Assembly (NCBI GenBank): GCA_029546925.1
Contig: JAKPQM010000085.1
Location: 50,043-114,042, forward strand
DNA: 64,000 nt
Reading direction: 5' to 3'
Source of the DNA: Actinomycetes bacterium
GTDB taxonomy: Bacteria; Actinomycetota; Coriobacteriia; Coriobacteriales; Atopobiaceae
Shown here: positions 8,953 through 18,712 of the stretch, piece after piece
Layout: every line of letters starts with the position of its first letter
Position numbering within the stretch: position 1 is the stretch's first letter
Notes under the pieces: model-generated
What the model saw: only the letters and a program-made list of their open reading frames with translations
Databases searched by the model: none
Told to the model about the DNA's origin: nothing
Program-made: the position numbers and the translations under genes

Positions 8953-10518
8953 ATGAACGTCTACGAAGGTTCCGTTTTAACCGTCAACGCGCAGGATGAG
9001 GTCTTCCGCTATCTCGTGGAGGATCGGGGGCGCATCGTATTCGTGGGAGACGAGCTCCCGCCCGCATACGCCGGCCAGCCCGTCATCAGCTTGGGCACCC
9101 GCGCGCTCGCGCCCAGCTTCGTGGACACCCACGAGCACTTCGCGAGCTTCGCCACGTTCAACGCAGGCCTCAACGTCATGGATGCGCGCTCCAACAGGGA
9201 GATCATGCAGATGGCCTCCGATTTCGCGAAGCGCTCCAAGGCCAAGATCCTCATCGCCTTCGGGGCCTCGCCCTATTCGGTGGCCGAGGGGCGCCTGCTC
9301 TCCCGCGAGGAGCTCGACGCGGCCTGCCCCGGCAAGCCGTTCATGATGGGCAAGTACGACGGCCATGCCTGCGTGGTCAACAGCAAGCTCCTCGAGCTCG
9401 TGGACGATACGGTCAGGGACCTCCGCGGCTACCATCCCGATACGGGCGAGATGAACCAGGAGGCGTTCTTCGCCGTCTCGGACTTCATCACCGCATCGCT
9501 CTCCATCCCCGAGCTCATCTCCAATATGCTGCATGCCATGGACTACCTCGCGTCCAAGGGCATCGGCATGGTCCACACGGTGTCGGGCATCGGCTTTGCC
9601 GGCGACCTCGACATCACGCTCGAGAAGATCGTGGGCAGGGGAGCCCAGCATGGCTTCCAGATGCGCGTGTTCCCGCAGTCCCTGGACGTCACGGTCGCGA
9701 CCTCCCGCAAGCTCCCGCGCATCGGCGGCTGCTTCGCCTGCGCCCTCGACGGCTGCTTCGGCTCCGCCGATGCCGCCCTCATCGAGCCCTATGCCGCAAG
9801 CGGGGGCTGCGGCGTGCTCTACTACACCGACGAGCAGATCATCGACTTCTGCAAGCAGGCCGACGGCCTCGGCCTCCAGATCGAGATGCACGCCATCGGC
9901 GATGCGGCCTTCGCGCAGGCCGCCCGCTGCCTCAAGGCCGCGCTCGACGCCACGGCGCGCGCGGATCACCGCCACGGCATCATCCACGGCTGCCTGCCCA
10001 CCGCAGAGGGCATCGAGATCTGCGCCGAGCACGGCATCCAGATGCCCATGCAGACCTCCTTCATCGATTGGCCGCAGGAACCCGACAGCTACCTCGAGTC
10101 GCTGCTCGGCCCCGCGCGGGCCGCCCGCCTCAATCCCATCCGCACCCTCTGGGACAGGGGCATCGTCATCTCCGCAGGCTCCGATGCGCCGTGCACCGAC
10201 CCCGATCCCATCATGTGGATGGACAAGGCGGTCAACAACCCCAACGAGGACGAGCGCCTCACGCGCCGGGAGGCCCTGCGCATGTGCACCTACAACGGGG
10301 CGTGGACCAGCTTCGACGAGCGCGAGCGCGGCTCGCTCGAGGCGGGCAAGATCGCCGACATGGTGGTGCTCTCCGCCAATCCCTACGAGGTTCCCGCCGC
10401 CGATCTCGGCGCCGTCGAGGTCGAGCGCCTGATCCTATCGGGCAAGCCCTACCGGCCCCAGTCAAAGAACATCGCCGCCGCCCTCATCCGCGGCCTTGCA
10501 AGCAAGGCGAAGATCTAG
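8953..10518 (+). CDS. Amidohydrolase family protein (YtcJ-like)
   Basis: 521 aa, the usual length for the Amidohydro_3/YtcJ group of metal-dependent hydrolases. The metal-binding His cluster is seen as FVDTHEHFASF near residue 58, followed by EMHAIGDAA, HGIIHGCL and the late Asp in SAGSDAPCTDPDP. The C-terminal strand region (GSLEAGKIADMVVL) is typical of the superfamily. Natural substrates of this group are mostly unknown N-acyl or amide compounds. It ends one base before the next start, so it is translated together with the LicC-LicA fusion. A plausible role is to free an amino alcohol from an amide precursor before phosphorylation and CTP activation; that is inference. Confidence 0.88.
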   Translation: MNVYEGSVLTVNAQDEVFRYLVEDRGRIVFVGDELPPAYAGQPVISLGTRALAPSFVDTHEHFASFATFNAGLNVMDARSNREIMQMASDFAKRSKAKILIAFGASPYSVAEGRLLSREELDAACPGKPFMMGKYDGHACVVNSKLLELVDDTVRDLRGYHPDTGEMNQEAFFAVSDFITASLSIPELISNMLHAMDYLASKGIGMVHTVSGIGFAGDLDITLEKIVGRGAQHGFQMRVFPQSLDVTVATSRKLPRIGGCFACALDGCFGSADAALIEPYAASGGCGVLYYTDEQIIDFCKQADGLGLQIEMHAIGDAAFAQAARCLKAALDATARADHRHGIIHGCLPTAEGIEICAEHGIQMPMQTSFIDWPQEPDSYLESLLGPARAARLNPIRTLWDRGIVISAGSDAPCTDPDPIMWMDKAVNNPNEDERLTRREALRMCTYNGAWTSFDERERGSLEAGKIADMVVLSANPYEVPAADLGAVEVERLILSGKPYRPQSKNIAAALIRGLASKAKI

Positions 10519-12102
10519 ATGGCGAAACGCGCGATCATCCTTGCGGCGGGGGCGGGCAAGCGCATGGCCCCCCTCTCCTACGAGCTGCCCAAAGCCCTTT
10601 TGACCGTGCGCGGCGAGGTGCTCATCGAGCGGCTCATCCGCCAGCTCCATGAGGCGGGCGCAGACGATATCGTCCTCGTCGTGGGCTATATGAAGGAGTC
10701 GCTCTTCTACCTCGAGGATGCCTTCGGCGCGCGCATCCGCATCAACGCAGACTATGCCGATACGGGCAGCGCGGCATCCCTGTTCCTCGCACGTGATATG
10801 CTTCCCGGTGCCTGGGTGTGCTCGTCCGACCAGTATTTTCCCGAGAATCCCTTCGTGGATGCCGAAGACGGCTCGCTCGCCACGCTCATCGAGCGCGAGG
10901 GTTCCAAACGTGAGCCTCGGGCCGAGGTCGATGGCGACGGGATGATCCGCGCGCTCTCAACGCAGATCCCGAGCGGCCTCATCTTCCAAGGCCCCGCCTT
11001 CTTCTCGGTAGAGGACGGCGCGGCGTTCGCGGGCATCCTCGAGCGCGAGAGCCATGCGCCCCTTTTTGCCTCCCTGCTCTGGGACCAGATCTTTGTCCAG
11101 CACGCAGACGAGATCAGCATGCGCGCGCGGGTGCTTCCCGAAGATGCCGTGCGAGAGTTCAAGAGCTTCAACGATCTTGTCGCCTACGACCGCGATTTCG
11201 TGGAGAACGTCGATCTTGCCATCTTGGATAACATCTGCGCCACGCTGGCATGCGAGCGGCGCGATATCACGGATGTCACCCCCATCAAGCAGGGCCTCAC
11301 CAACCTCTCGTTCCGCTTCGACTGCAAGGGCACGGCGTACGTGTACCGCCATCCCGGTGCGGGGACCGATGAGATCATCAACCGCGCCGCCGAGGCGCAT
11401 GCCCTGCATATCGCTCGCGAGCTGGGGCTCGACGAGACCTTCGTGTACGAGGACCCCGATGAGGGATGGAAGCTCTCGCGCTTCATCGATGGCTGCGAGC
11501 CGTTCGACTACGGCAAGCGCGATCACGTGAAGCGCGCGCTCTCGCTTGCGCGGCGCCTGCACGAGAGCGGGGAGATCTCTCCCTGGTCGTTCGACTACCG
11601 AGCCGAGGCCGAGAAGATCGCCGGCATCCTGCGCGCCATGCACTATCCGCTCCCCCGCGATTTCTCCGAGCTCGCGAAGCGGATGGGAAGGCTCGCGGAT
11701 CACCTTGCCGCCGATGGGGGAGAGCCGGTGCTCTGCCACAATGACTTCTACGGCCCCAACCTGCTCGTGCACGGCGATGATATGTGGCTCATCGACTGGG
11801 AATACTCCGCCATGGGCGATTACGCGTGCGATCTCGGCAACTTCGTCGCGCAGGGTTCCAACTACCCGCCCGATGAGACCCTCGAGGTCATCGACCTCTA
11901 CTATGGGCGGAAGGCTACCGCCGCCGAGCAGCGCCACTGCCTCGCGGCGGTTGCGCTCGTGGGCTGGTACTGGTATGTATGGGCGATCTACAAGGGGGCG
12001 AAGGGCAGCCCGGTGGGCGAGTGGCTCTACGTCTGGTACCGCGCCGCGCAAACCTACTGCGATGCCGCCATGCCCCTGTACGAGGAGGATATGCATGGGT
12101 GA
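10519..12102 (+). CDS. Bifunctional cytidylyltransferase-choline kinase (LicC-LicA fusion)
   Basis: 527 aa. Residues 1-~230 are a nucleotidyltransferase (IILAAGAGKRMAPLS, LPKALLTVRGE, metal Asp in WVCSSDQYF). Residues ~240-527 are a choline/ethanolamine kinase-like aminoglycoside-phosphotransferase fold: Brenner-type loop VLCHNDFYGPNLLV and metal-binding LIDWEYSAMGDYACDL. Fused LicCA proteins are known from Treponema denticola and make CDP-choline from choline via phosphocholine. The gene abuts the amidohydrolase and overlaps the next gene by 8 bases. There is no LicD-type transferase in the operon, so the phospho-head group must reach the polymer through another enzyme, perhaps the TagF-like protein or the sulfatase-fold domain. 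Confidence 0.9.
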   Translation: MAKRAIILAAGAGKRMAPLSYELPKALLTVRGEVLIERLIRQLHEAGADDIVLVVGYMKESLFYLEDAFGARIRINADYADTGSAASLFLARDMLPGAWVCSSDQYFPENPFVDAEDGSLATLIEREGSKREPRAEVDGDGMIRALSTQIPSGLIFQGPAFFSVEDGAAFAGILERESHAPLFASLLWDQIFVQHADEISMRARVLPEDAVREFKSFNDLVAYDRDFVENVDLAILDNICATLACERRDITDVTPIKQGLTNLSFRFDCKGTAYVYRHPGAGTDEIINRAAEAHALHIARELGLDETFVYEDPDEGWKLSRFIDGCEPFDYGKRDHVKRALSLARRLHESGEISPWSFDYRAEAEKIAGILRAMHYPLPRDFSELAKRMGRLADHLAADGGEPVLCHNDFYGPNLLVHGDDMWLIDWEYSAMGDYACDLGNFVAQGSNYPPDETLEVIDLYYGRKATAAEQRHCLAAVALVGWYWYVWAIYKGAKGSPVGEWLYVWYRAAQTYCDAAMPLYEEDMHG

Positions 12103-12889
12103 GCTGACGCGCGCGGAATTCGACCGCTTGGCTGCGCGGGTGCATGAGGGTGCCGCTACCGCCGAAGAGCTCGATCTTCTCGAGCCGTATCGCGCGAGGC
12201 GCGCCGTCATGCTCGCATCAGGCTTCGGTGCGCGGATGATGCCCGTCACGAAGGCCTGCCCCAAGCCGCTGGTGAGGATCCACGGCGTGCGCATCATCGA
12301 TTCGCTCCTCGACGCTCTTGTCGACGCTGGCATCGAGGAGATCTATCTCGTGCGCGGCTACCTTGCCGAGCGTTTCGACGAGCTGCTCGGGAAGTATCCT
12401 TCGCTCCGCTTCATCGACAACCCCGACTATGCCTCGACGAACAACATCTCGTCGGCCGTGCTCGCTGCGGCCCATTTCGAGAACGCCTACGTATTCGAGT
12501 CCGACCTCTTCCTCAAAAACCCCGCGCTCATCACGCGCTACCAGTACCAGTCGAACTATCTGGGAGTTCCCGTGGAGCATACCGACGACTGGTGTTTTAC
12601 GACCGAGGGCGGCGTCATCCGCGATCTCAAGAAGGGCGGGGACTGCTGCCATCATATGTACGGGATCTCCTACTGGAGCGCCGAGGACGGCCGCCGGCTC
12701 GCCGATGATCTGCCCCGCGCGTTCGAAGACGGGCCGACCAAGCAGCGCTTCTGGGACGACGTGCCCTGCGTCATATGCCGCGAGAACTACGAGGTCGTCA
12801 TCCGTGCGTGCAGCTTCGACGACATCGATGAGATCGATTCCTTCGAGGAGCTGTGCGCAATCGACGAGAGCTATAGGGGCTGGGAATAG
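12095..12889 (+). CDS. LicC-like CTP:phosphocholine cytidylyltransferase
   Basis: 264 aa. It is a stand-alone nucleotidyltransferase with a ~36-residue charged N-terminal extension before AVMLASGFGARMMPVT (the usual LAAGxGxR has Ser in place of Ala). The TKACPKPLVRIHG, FESDLFL and CHHMYGISYW segments fit LicC-type pyrophosphorylases of phospho-amino alcohols. The start overlaps the stop of the LicC-LicA gene by 8 bases, and CGAGGAGG lies just upstream as ribosome site. It is the third LicC-type domain in one operon, which suggests more than one activated head group or diverged specificities. A 35-bp palindrome lies 80 bases after the stop. Confidence 0.87.
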   Translation: MGELTRAEFDRLAARVHEGAATAEELDLLEPYRARRAVMLASGFGARMMPVTKACPKPLVRIHGVRIIDSLLDALVDAGIEEIYLVRGYLAERFDELLGKYPSLRFIDNPDYASTNNISSAVLAAAHFENAYVFESDLFLKNPALITRYQYQSNYLGVPVEHTDDWCFTTEGGVIRDLKKGGDCCHHMYGISYWSAEDGRRLADDLPRAFEDGPTKQRFWDDVPCVICRENYEVVIRACSFDDIDEIDSFEELCAIDESYRGWE

Positions 12890-12970
12890 GGTTCCGTTTC
12901 GGCCGAGGTGCCTTCCGGTGGCCCGGCCTGCGAGACGCAGGCCCTTGGCGACTGTTCGGTTGCACGCTGG

Positions 12971-13042
12971 CGGTTGCACGCTGGGGACGGTCCTCCCTGT
13001 GCATTAAAATGCACAGGGAGGACCGTCCCCAGCGTGCAACCG
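12971..13042. repeat. Perfect 35-bp palindrome with 2-base loop
   Basis: The left arm begins CGGTTGCACGCTGGGGACGG and is repeated exactly inverted after only two A. It sits between two convergent genes (LicC on plus, zinc-ribbon protein on minus) and could end transcription from both sides. The length and perfection exceed a normal terminator. Confidence 0.9.
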
Positions 13043-13147
13043 AACCACCCCGGCTCGGGCTTCTCGGCCGGCGCTCCGTTTCGCGCGGCGCCATCGGACC
13101 ACCCGCAGGGCAGGTGGTCCGACCGATCAAGGTGCGTGCCTATGGAG

Positions 13148-13831
13148 CTAGGGAAGCTGGTAACCGCAAACCCCGCAGAACTTGGAGCCGGGTGCGACGG
13201 CCGCGCCGCACGCGGGGCACGCAATAGGCTGCTGCGGCGCAGGCTGGACGGCAGCAGGATCCGGGGTGGGAGCCGGAGCGGGCTGGGGAGCGGGAGCAGC
13301 CGCATAGGTCGTATAGGTAACGGGCGCAGCAGGATCCGTCTGGAACGTGTTGGCGGGTGCGGAGGGGCTCGGGCTGGAGATGCCATCGGCATCGGCCGCC
13401 TCCCCGCCGCATACCGTGCGCTTGATCTCGCTCGTGTTGCGGGCGATGATGACGGTAAGCATGACGAGCTCATAGCCCACGCGCAGGATAAGCTCGAAGA
13501 CTACCAGCGAGATCGCGCCGGAGATGAGCGCAACGAGGAAGACCCTGATACCGCCGAACAGCGAGGCGATGGCACCGGAGACGAAGGCCAGCGCGACGAA
13601 GATGGCGAGGAAGAGGTAGAGCACCTTCATGATCTTGTCGATGATCAGCGTGTCGAAACGCAGGAAGGGACCCCAGGCGGCCTTGTCTTGCGGCTTGAAG
13701 CGCGGGGCGCTTCCGTCGCGTAGGTAGCGTTTGTAGCCCATGACCGTGAGCACGATCGAGGCGATGAACGAGGCCAGGATGAGCGCTCCGAAGAACGCGC
13801 TGCCTTCATAACCGTAACCGTAGTACGACAT
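13148..13831 (-). CDS. Membrane protein with C-terminal zinc ribbon
   Basis: 227 aa. The N-terminal half has three or four hydrophobic segments (FFGALILASFIASIVL, VLYLFLAIFVALAFVSG, VFLVALISGAISLVVFELI). A Pro/Ala-rich linker follows, then a zinc ribbon at the C-terminus with paired cysteines CPACG and CGVCG. This DUF4282-like layout is common in actinobacteria but has no assigned reaction; the ribbon probably lies in the cytoplasm. The ATG has an excellent ribosome site (TTTGGAGGAAAG). The gene is transcribed divergently from rfbB and converges on the surface-polymer operon, with the long palindrome between. I do not infer a role in polymer synthesis from position alone. Confidence 0.8.
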   Translation of the reverse strand: MSYYGYGYEGSAFFGALILASFIASIVLTVMGYKRYLRDGSAPRFKPQDKAAWGPFLRFDTLIIDKIMKVLYLFLAIFVALAFVSGAIASLFGGIRVFLVALISGAISLVVFELILRVGYELVMLTVIIARNTSEIKRTVCGGEAADADGISSPSPSAPANTFQTDPAAPVTYTTYAAAPAPQPAPAPTPDPAAVQPAPQQPIACPACGAAVAPGSKFCGVCGYQLP

Positions 13832-13929
13832 CTTTCCTCCAAACGATCCAGGATGCGCGAACGACTATAACGATACCGTAAATGCGGTGGCGCGTCGGCT
13901 GGAATAGCGATGTTGCGAGCATCTGATAG

Positions 13930-14985
<1,056 letters not shown>

Positions 14986-15744
14986 CTGCGCGGCGCCCGT
15001 GCCCCGCTGCCGCAGGAAATCGCCCGACTGGCGAATCCGCATGACGCGGGCCCGGCGTGCAGAACGCCTCGGGTTCGCCACACTTTCCCTTGAGACGGTT
15101 ACCCATCAAGCTTCTGATCTGGGCGAATAGGAATCCCACCACATTTCGGTCGACAAAATGTGGTGGGAGCGGGACAGCCTAAGGCCAACAGATAGGGCGG
15201 GCGACGATCCCGGACTTGGTGACCCCCCTGCTGGACCAGGCCAGCAGCCCCGCCTATGCTGCGGAGCTATCGATGGGCCTCGGGCTTGAAAACCATGCGA
15301 TGTGGAGAAACCAAAAGGTTTTCCGCCCGACGTGCGATGCGTGGGAAATTATGTGCATAATCCTCGATTGTTTTGATAACATACCTTATATGGTTTAACG
15401 GCTTTCCGACTCCGCATGGAGAAGGAATGTTTTCAAAGCGGCTACTCGTCTCTCCGGAAAAACGCATTGGAGAGGGGTCGCTCAAAGAATACGTCTTGGG
15501 GACCCTTAAGGACGGGGAATGGCAAAGCACATCGCACAGAGAGGCGACGGGCGAAACGGAGCCGGGCAACAGGTTTTGCCTCATGCCGAGCTCGTTCCCG
15601 GAATCCCCGCCGCCGCACCCGATGCCGCCGCCCACGCCGCAAATCAACATGACAACCAGAAGCCTGCCGAAGAGGCCGGCCTCATCGCCGACGCTGTCGG
15701 CACCTTGGCATAACCGCTCCGAGAAGACGAGGAACCACGACCCG
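14986..15744 (+). other. Non-coding stretch before the capsule operon, with hairpin and likely leader
   Basis: I see no convincing gene here. A 13-bp inverted repeat (TCCCACCACATTT and its complement, 15134-15168, 9-base loop) probably ends rfbB transcription. An AT-rich patch at 15345-15405 is the best place for the capsule promoter, though I cannot fix -35 and -10 boxes. That would leave a ~340-base untranslated leader before wzz, a possible loading site for the NusG paralog encoded four genes later. Short open frames in this stretch show no family features. Confidence 0.45.
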
Positions 15745-16404
15745 ATGACCCTGTTAGAACTCATAGAGCTGCTGAAGAAGAGGCTTGTGCTGGTCGTAGC
15801 GCTGCCCTTGGCCCTCGGGCTCATCGCAGCTATGTACTGCTTCCTGTTCATGCCCAACGAATACACGGCAACCACCAGCATGTACGTGCTCTCCACCCGC
15901 ACCGACGATGCTGCCAACGTCGCCAGCTCCGACCTCTCCGCATCGCAGATGCTCGCCAACGATGTGGCCAAGCTCTTCACGTCGGACCGCATCACGCGCG
16001 AGACGCTCGAGGCCACCGGCCTCGATTCCCTCTCCGACTACAGCGTGGGCGTGGAGAGCTCCACCACCACGCGCGTCATCACCCTGCGTGTGACCGGCCC
16101 CGATCCCCGGAGTGCCGCCGGCATCGCCAATACCATGGCGGACAAGGTGTCGGACATCGCGCGGGAGGTCATGGGCATCGAGGCTGTGAACGTGCTCGAC
16201 TCGGCCCAGATCCCCATCAACCCCAGCGGCCCGAGGCGCCTCATGTACGTTGCCGTGGCCTGCATGGCGGGGCTTTTCGCGGCGGTTGCCGTCGTGGTGC
16301 TCGCAGATACGCTCGATACCCGGGTGCGCAGCGCCGACGAGATCGCCGACCTTATAGGCGTGCCCGTCATCGGCAGGTTCCCGGTTATGAGGAAGGGGAG
16401 GTAG
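15745..16404 (+). CDS. Polysaccharide chain-length regulator (Wzz/CpsC-type)
   Basis: 219 aa. Two membrane helices flank an extracytoplasmic domain: residues ~15-40 (VLVVALPLALGLIAAMYCFL) and ~165-190. The second helix is preceded by the family's proline-rich segment (PINPSGPRRLMYV). It controls polymer length and activates the separate CpsD kinase encoded next, as in other Gram-positive capsule systems. The ATG at 15745 starts directly before the first helix; a longer open frame upstream adds only low-complexity sequence. It ends 4 bases before the kinase gene. Confidence 0.88.
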   Translation: MTLLELIELLKKRLVLVVALPLALGLIAAMYCFLFMPNEYTATTSMYVLSTRTDDAANVASSDLSASQMLANDVAKLFTSDRITRETLEATGLDSLSDYSVGVESSTTTRVITLRVTGPDPRSAAGIANTMADKVSDIAREVMGIEAVNVLDSAQIPINPSGPRRLMYVAVACMAGLFAAVAVVVLADTLDTRVRSADEIADLIGVPVIGRFPVMRKGR

Positions 16405-16408
16405 GGAC

Positions 16409-17305
16409 ATGGCCAAGGGTAAGCCGGACGGCGGCGAGGACCGCACCATCCAGAACGCCGCGCAGACGCTGCTCGCAAACGTCCGATTCGCAAGCGTGGA
16501 CGATCCCATCAAAACTATCGTGATCACCTCCTCCGTTCCCAACGAGGGCAAGACCACCATCTCCATCGAGCTCGCCCGCGCCATCGCCAAAGGCGGCCGC
16601 ACGGTTCTTCTGGTGGAGTGCGATATGCGCCGACGCTCGCTCGCAGCCGAGCTCAACCTGCATCCGCAGGTCGGCCTCTACGGCGTGCTCGCCAGCACGA
16701 GCGACCTCAACTCCAGCGCCGTTGCCGTCGAGAAGAACTTCTGGTTCCTCGACGTGGAGCCGCACATCCCCAACCCGCCCGACATCATCGCCTCGAAGCG
16801 TTTCCGCCGTTTCGTGGAGGATGCCAAGAGCCGCTTCAACTACGTGATCTTCGACACGCCTCCTCTAGCCGCTTTCGTGGATGCCGCCGTGCTCTCTGCC
16901 GTGGCCGACGGCACGGTGATGGTGGTGCGCGAGAACTTCGCCAAGCGCTCGGAGGTCATCGATGCCCACGCGCAGCTGGAGAATGCCGGCGCCAACGTGG
17001 TGGGCGTGTGCATGAACTACTGCCACGAGGAGCGCAGCGAGTACTACTATGCCTACTACGACAAGCAGGGAAACCGCATGAGAACCGCCGGTGCCGATGA
17101 TGGCGATGAGCCCGGGGGGCTCCTGCCGCTTCCCACGCAAGGCCACGTGCACCGCGTGCACCAGCACGCGCAGACGCGGGGCGAGCTCGAGGCGTCGTTG
17201 CGGCGCAACGCCGCCGGCTCCGGTACGGGCATGCCCGTCAACCGCACGAGGCCGTCGCAGCAGCATGCCGCCTCGCCCAACATCGCAACGGGGGAGGACC
17301 GCTAG
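16409..17305 (+). CDS. cpsD: Capsular BY-type tyrosine kinase (CpsD/CapB)
   Basis: 298 aa. A P-loop tyrosine autokinase with Walker A in SSVPNEGKTTIS, Walker A' in VLLVECDMRRRS and Walker B in YVIFDTPPL. A tyrosine cluster (residues ~211-218, EYYYAYYDK) follows the kinase core, as expected for the phosphorylation site. A ~75-residue His/Arg/Gln-rich tail extends beyond the cluster, longer than usual. Together with the Wzz-like protein before it and the phosphatase after it, it forms the standard regulatory triad of capsule export and polymerisation. Confidence 0.92.
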   Translation: MAKGKPDGGEDRTIQNAAQTLLANVRFASVDDPIKTIVITSSVPNEGKTTISIELARAIAKGGRTVLLVECDMRRRSLAAELNLHPQVGLYGVLASTSDLNSSAVAVEKNFWFLDVEPHIPNPPDIIASKRFRRFVEDAKSRFNYVIFDTPPLAAFVDAAVLSAVADGTVMVVRENFAKRSEVIDAHAQLENAGANVVGVCMNYCHEERSEYYYAYYDKQGNRMRTAGADDGDEPGGLLPLPTQGHVHRVHQHAQTRGELEASLRRNAAGSGTGMPVNRTRPSQQHAASPNIATGEDR

Positions 17306-17307
17306 CC

Positions 17308-17955
17308 GTGCGCGATATCCACAGCCACATACTCCCCGGCGTGGATGATGGCGCGCGCGATCTCGACGAGAGCCTCGCCATGATCGCCGCTGCCAAGGCT
17401 GTCGGCGTGACGGAGATCGTCTGCACGCCCCATGTGCGCGATCCCTATTTCGATTACGACGCAATGTGGGGCGCCTACGACCTGCTCGTGGCCAATGCGG
17501 GCGGGTTCCCGCTGCAGATGGGCTTCGAGGTGAACCACGCCAAGCTCATGAGCTTGGGCATGCAATGGGTCGATTACCTGCACTTCGACGGTTCGAACGA
17601 GTTTCTGCTGGAGCTTTCGAGCCGTGCCACCGAAGTGGAGTTCGCCGACTACGAGCGCACCATCTTCGAACTGCAGGGCAGGGGCTACGAGGTCATCATC
17701 GCGCATCCCGAGCGCTATCGCGCCGTGCAGAAGAACGTGGAGCTGGCGGAGCGGCTATCGCGCATGGGATGCAAGCTGCAGGCGAGCGCCGACTACATCG
17801 ACGGCGGCAGGCTGGGACGCGAGAAGAAGCCCGCGCGGCGGCTGTTCGAGCAGGGCCTCTACGACTGCATCGCGAGCGACGCGCACTATCCGGCCCACTA
17901 TGACAGCCTGAGGCGTGCGCTGGAGGAAGATGGGAGGAGCCTGACGAACGCATAG
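17308..17955 (+). CDS. cpsB: PHP-type tyrosine phosphatase (CpsB/CapC)
   Basis: 215 aa PHP-family metal-dependent protein-tyrosine phosphatase. Metal ligands are visible in IHSHILPGVDDGA at the N-terminus, CTPHV, IIAHPERY and SDAHYPAHY near the end. It removes phosphate from the CpsD tyrosine cluster. The start is a GTG two bases after the kinase stop with GGGGGAGG upstream. The 223 bases following it carry no gene I recognise. Confidence 0.92.
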   Translation: MRDIHSHILPGVDDGARDLDESLAMIAAAKAVGVTEIVCTPHVRDPYFDYDAMWGAYDLLVANAGGFPLQMGFEVNHAKLMSLGMQWVDYLHFDGSNEFLLELSSRATEVEFADYERTIFELQGRGYEVIIAHPERYRAVQKNVELAERLSRMGCKLQASADYIDGGRLGREKKPARRLFEQGLYDCIASDAHYPAHYDSLRRALEEDGRSLTNA

Positions 17956-18178
17956 TGCCAGTTTCTTTCCCCGAGTCCACGGGCAGCATGCGCTGCACGC
18001 GGCTTCAGCGCAGGAAACTGCACGCCCGAGAGGGCACCGACATATCCATCGGAGCGGGCAATCGTCGCTATGCGCGTTGCCAGACCGAGCGGAGAACGAT
18101 TCTTTTCCATATGGCTGCGGCCTCAGGCGGAGCGCGCGTGCGATTCGCCTGTTCGCCGTGTTTCGAAGGGAGGCGGGT

Positions 18179-18706
18179 GTGCCGAAGCCCCGGCTCTATG
18201 TGATCCATGTTGCAGGCGGGCAGGAGGAGCACACCAAAGCGCTTGTGCTCAAGCTGCTCGCAGACATTGCGAGCGATTGCTACACGCCCGCCTACGAATG
18301 CGCCCGCAAGGTGGGCGGCGTATGGCGTCGGGTGGCCAAGATGCTCTTCCCGGGCTACGTGTTCGTGGAGACGAGCGATCCCGTTGCCCTTCGCGACCGG
18401 CTGGGCGAGATCCCTGCATTCGCAAGGCTGCTCGGCGCATCGGATGAATCGTTTCTGGCGCTCACAGACGATGAGGTGGCGTGGCTCAACGCGTTCACCA
18501 ATGTCGAGACGCACGTGGTGGAGATGTCGGAAGGGGTCATCGAGGGCGATCGTGTCTTGGTGACCAAGGGTCCCTTGAGGAGCTACGAGGGGCTGATCCG
18601 CAAGGTCGACCGCCACAAGCGGCTGGCCGAGCTGGAGATTCACATGTTCGGGCGCAACAAGCGCGTGAGGATTGGACTGGAGATTGTCCGGAAGAGAAGT
18701 GATTAA
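18179..18706 (+). CDS. loaP: NusG-paralog transcription antiterminator (LoaP/RfaH-type)
   Basis: 175 aa. An N-terminal NGN domain (RLYVIHVAGGQEEHT; KMLFPGYVFVET) is joined to a KOW domain (VLVTKGPLRSYEGLIRKVDRHKR). Specialised NusG paralogs such as LoaP, RfaH and UpxY keep RNA polymerase going through long polysaccharide operons. The GTG at 18179 follows GGGAGGCGGGT; an earlier ATG at 18077 would add an unrelated tail. It lies inside the capsule locus, just before the low-GC genes, fitting control of the ~11-kb distal part. LoaP is my preferred subfamily, but this could be another type. Confidence 0.88.
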   Translation: MPKPRLYVIHVAGGQEEHTKALVLKLLADIASDCYTPAYECARKVGGVWRRVAKMLFPGYVFVETSDPVALRDRLGEIPAFARLLGASDESFLALTDDEVAWLNAFTNVETHVVEMSEGVIEGDRVLVTKGPLRSYEGLIRKVDRHKRLAELEIHMFGRNKRVRIGLEIVRKRSD

Positions 18707-18712
18707 GGAAGT

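Noticed and set aside
15216..15398. 60-codon frame upstream of the capsule operon
   Set aside because: No ribosome site and no recognisable features; it ends in the AT-rich stretch likely to hold the promoter.
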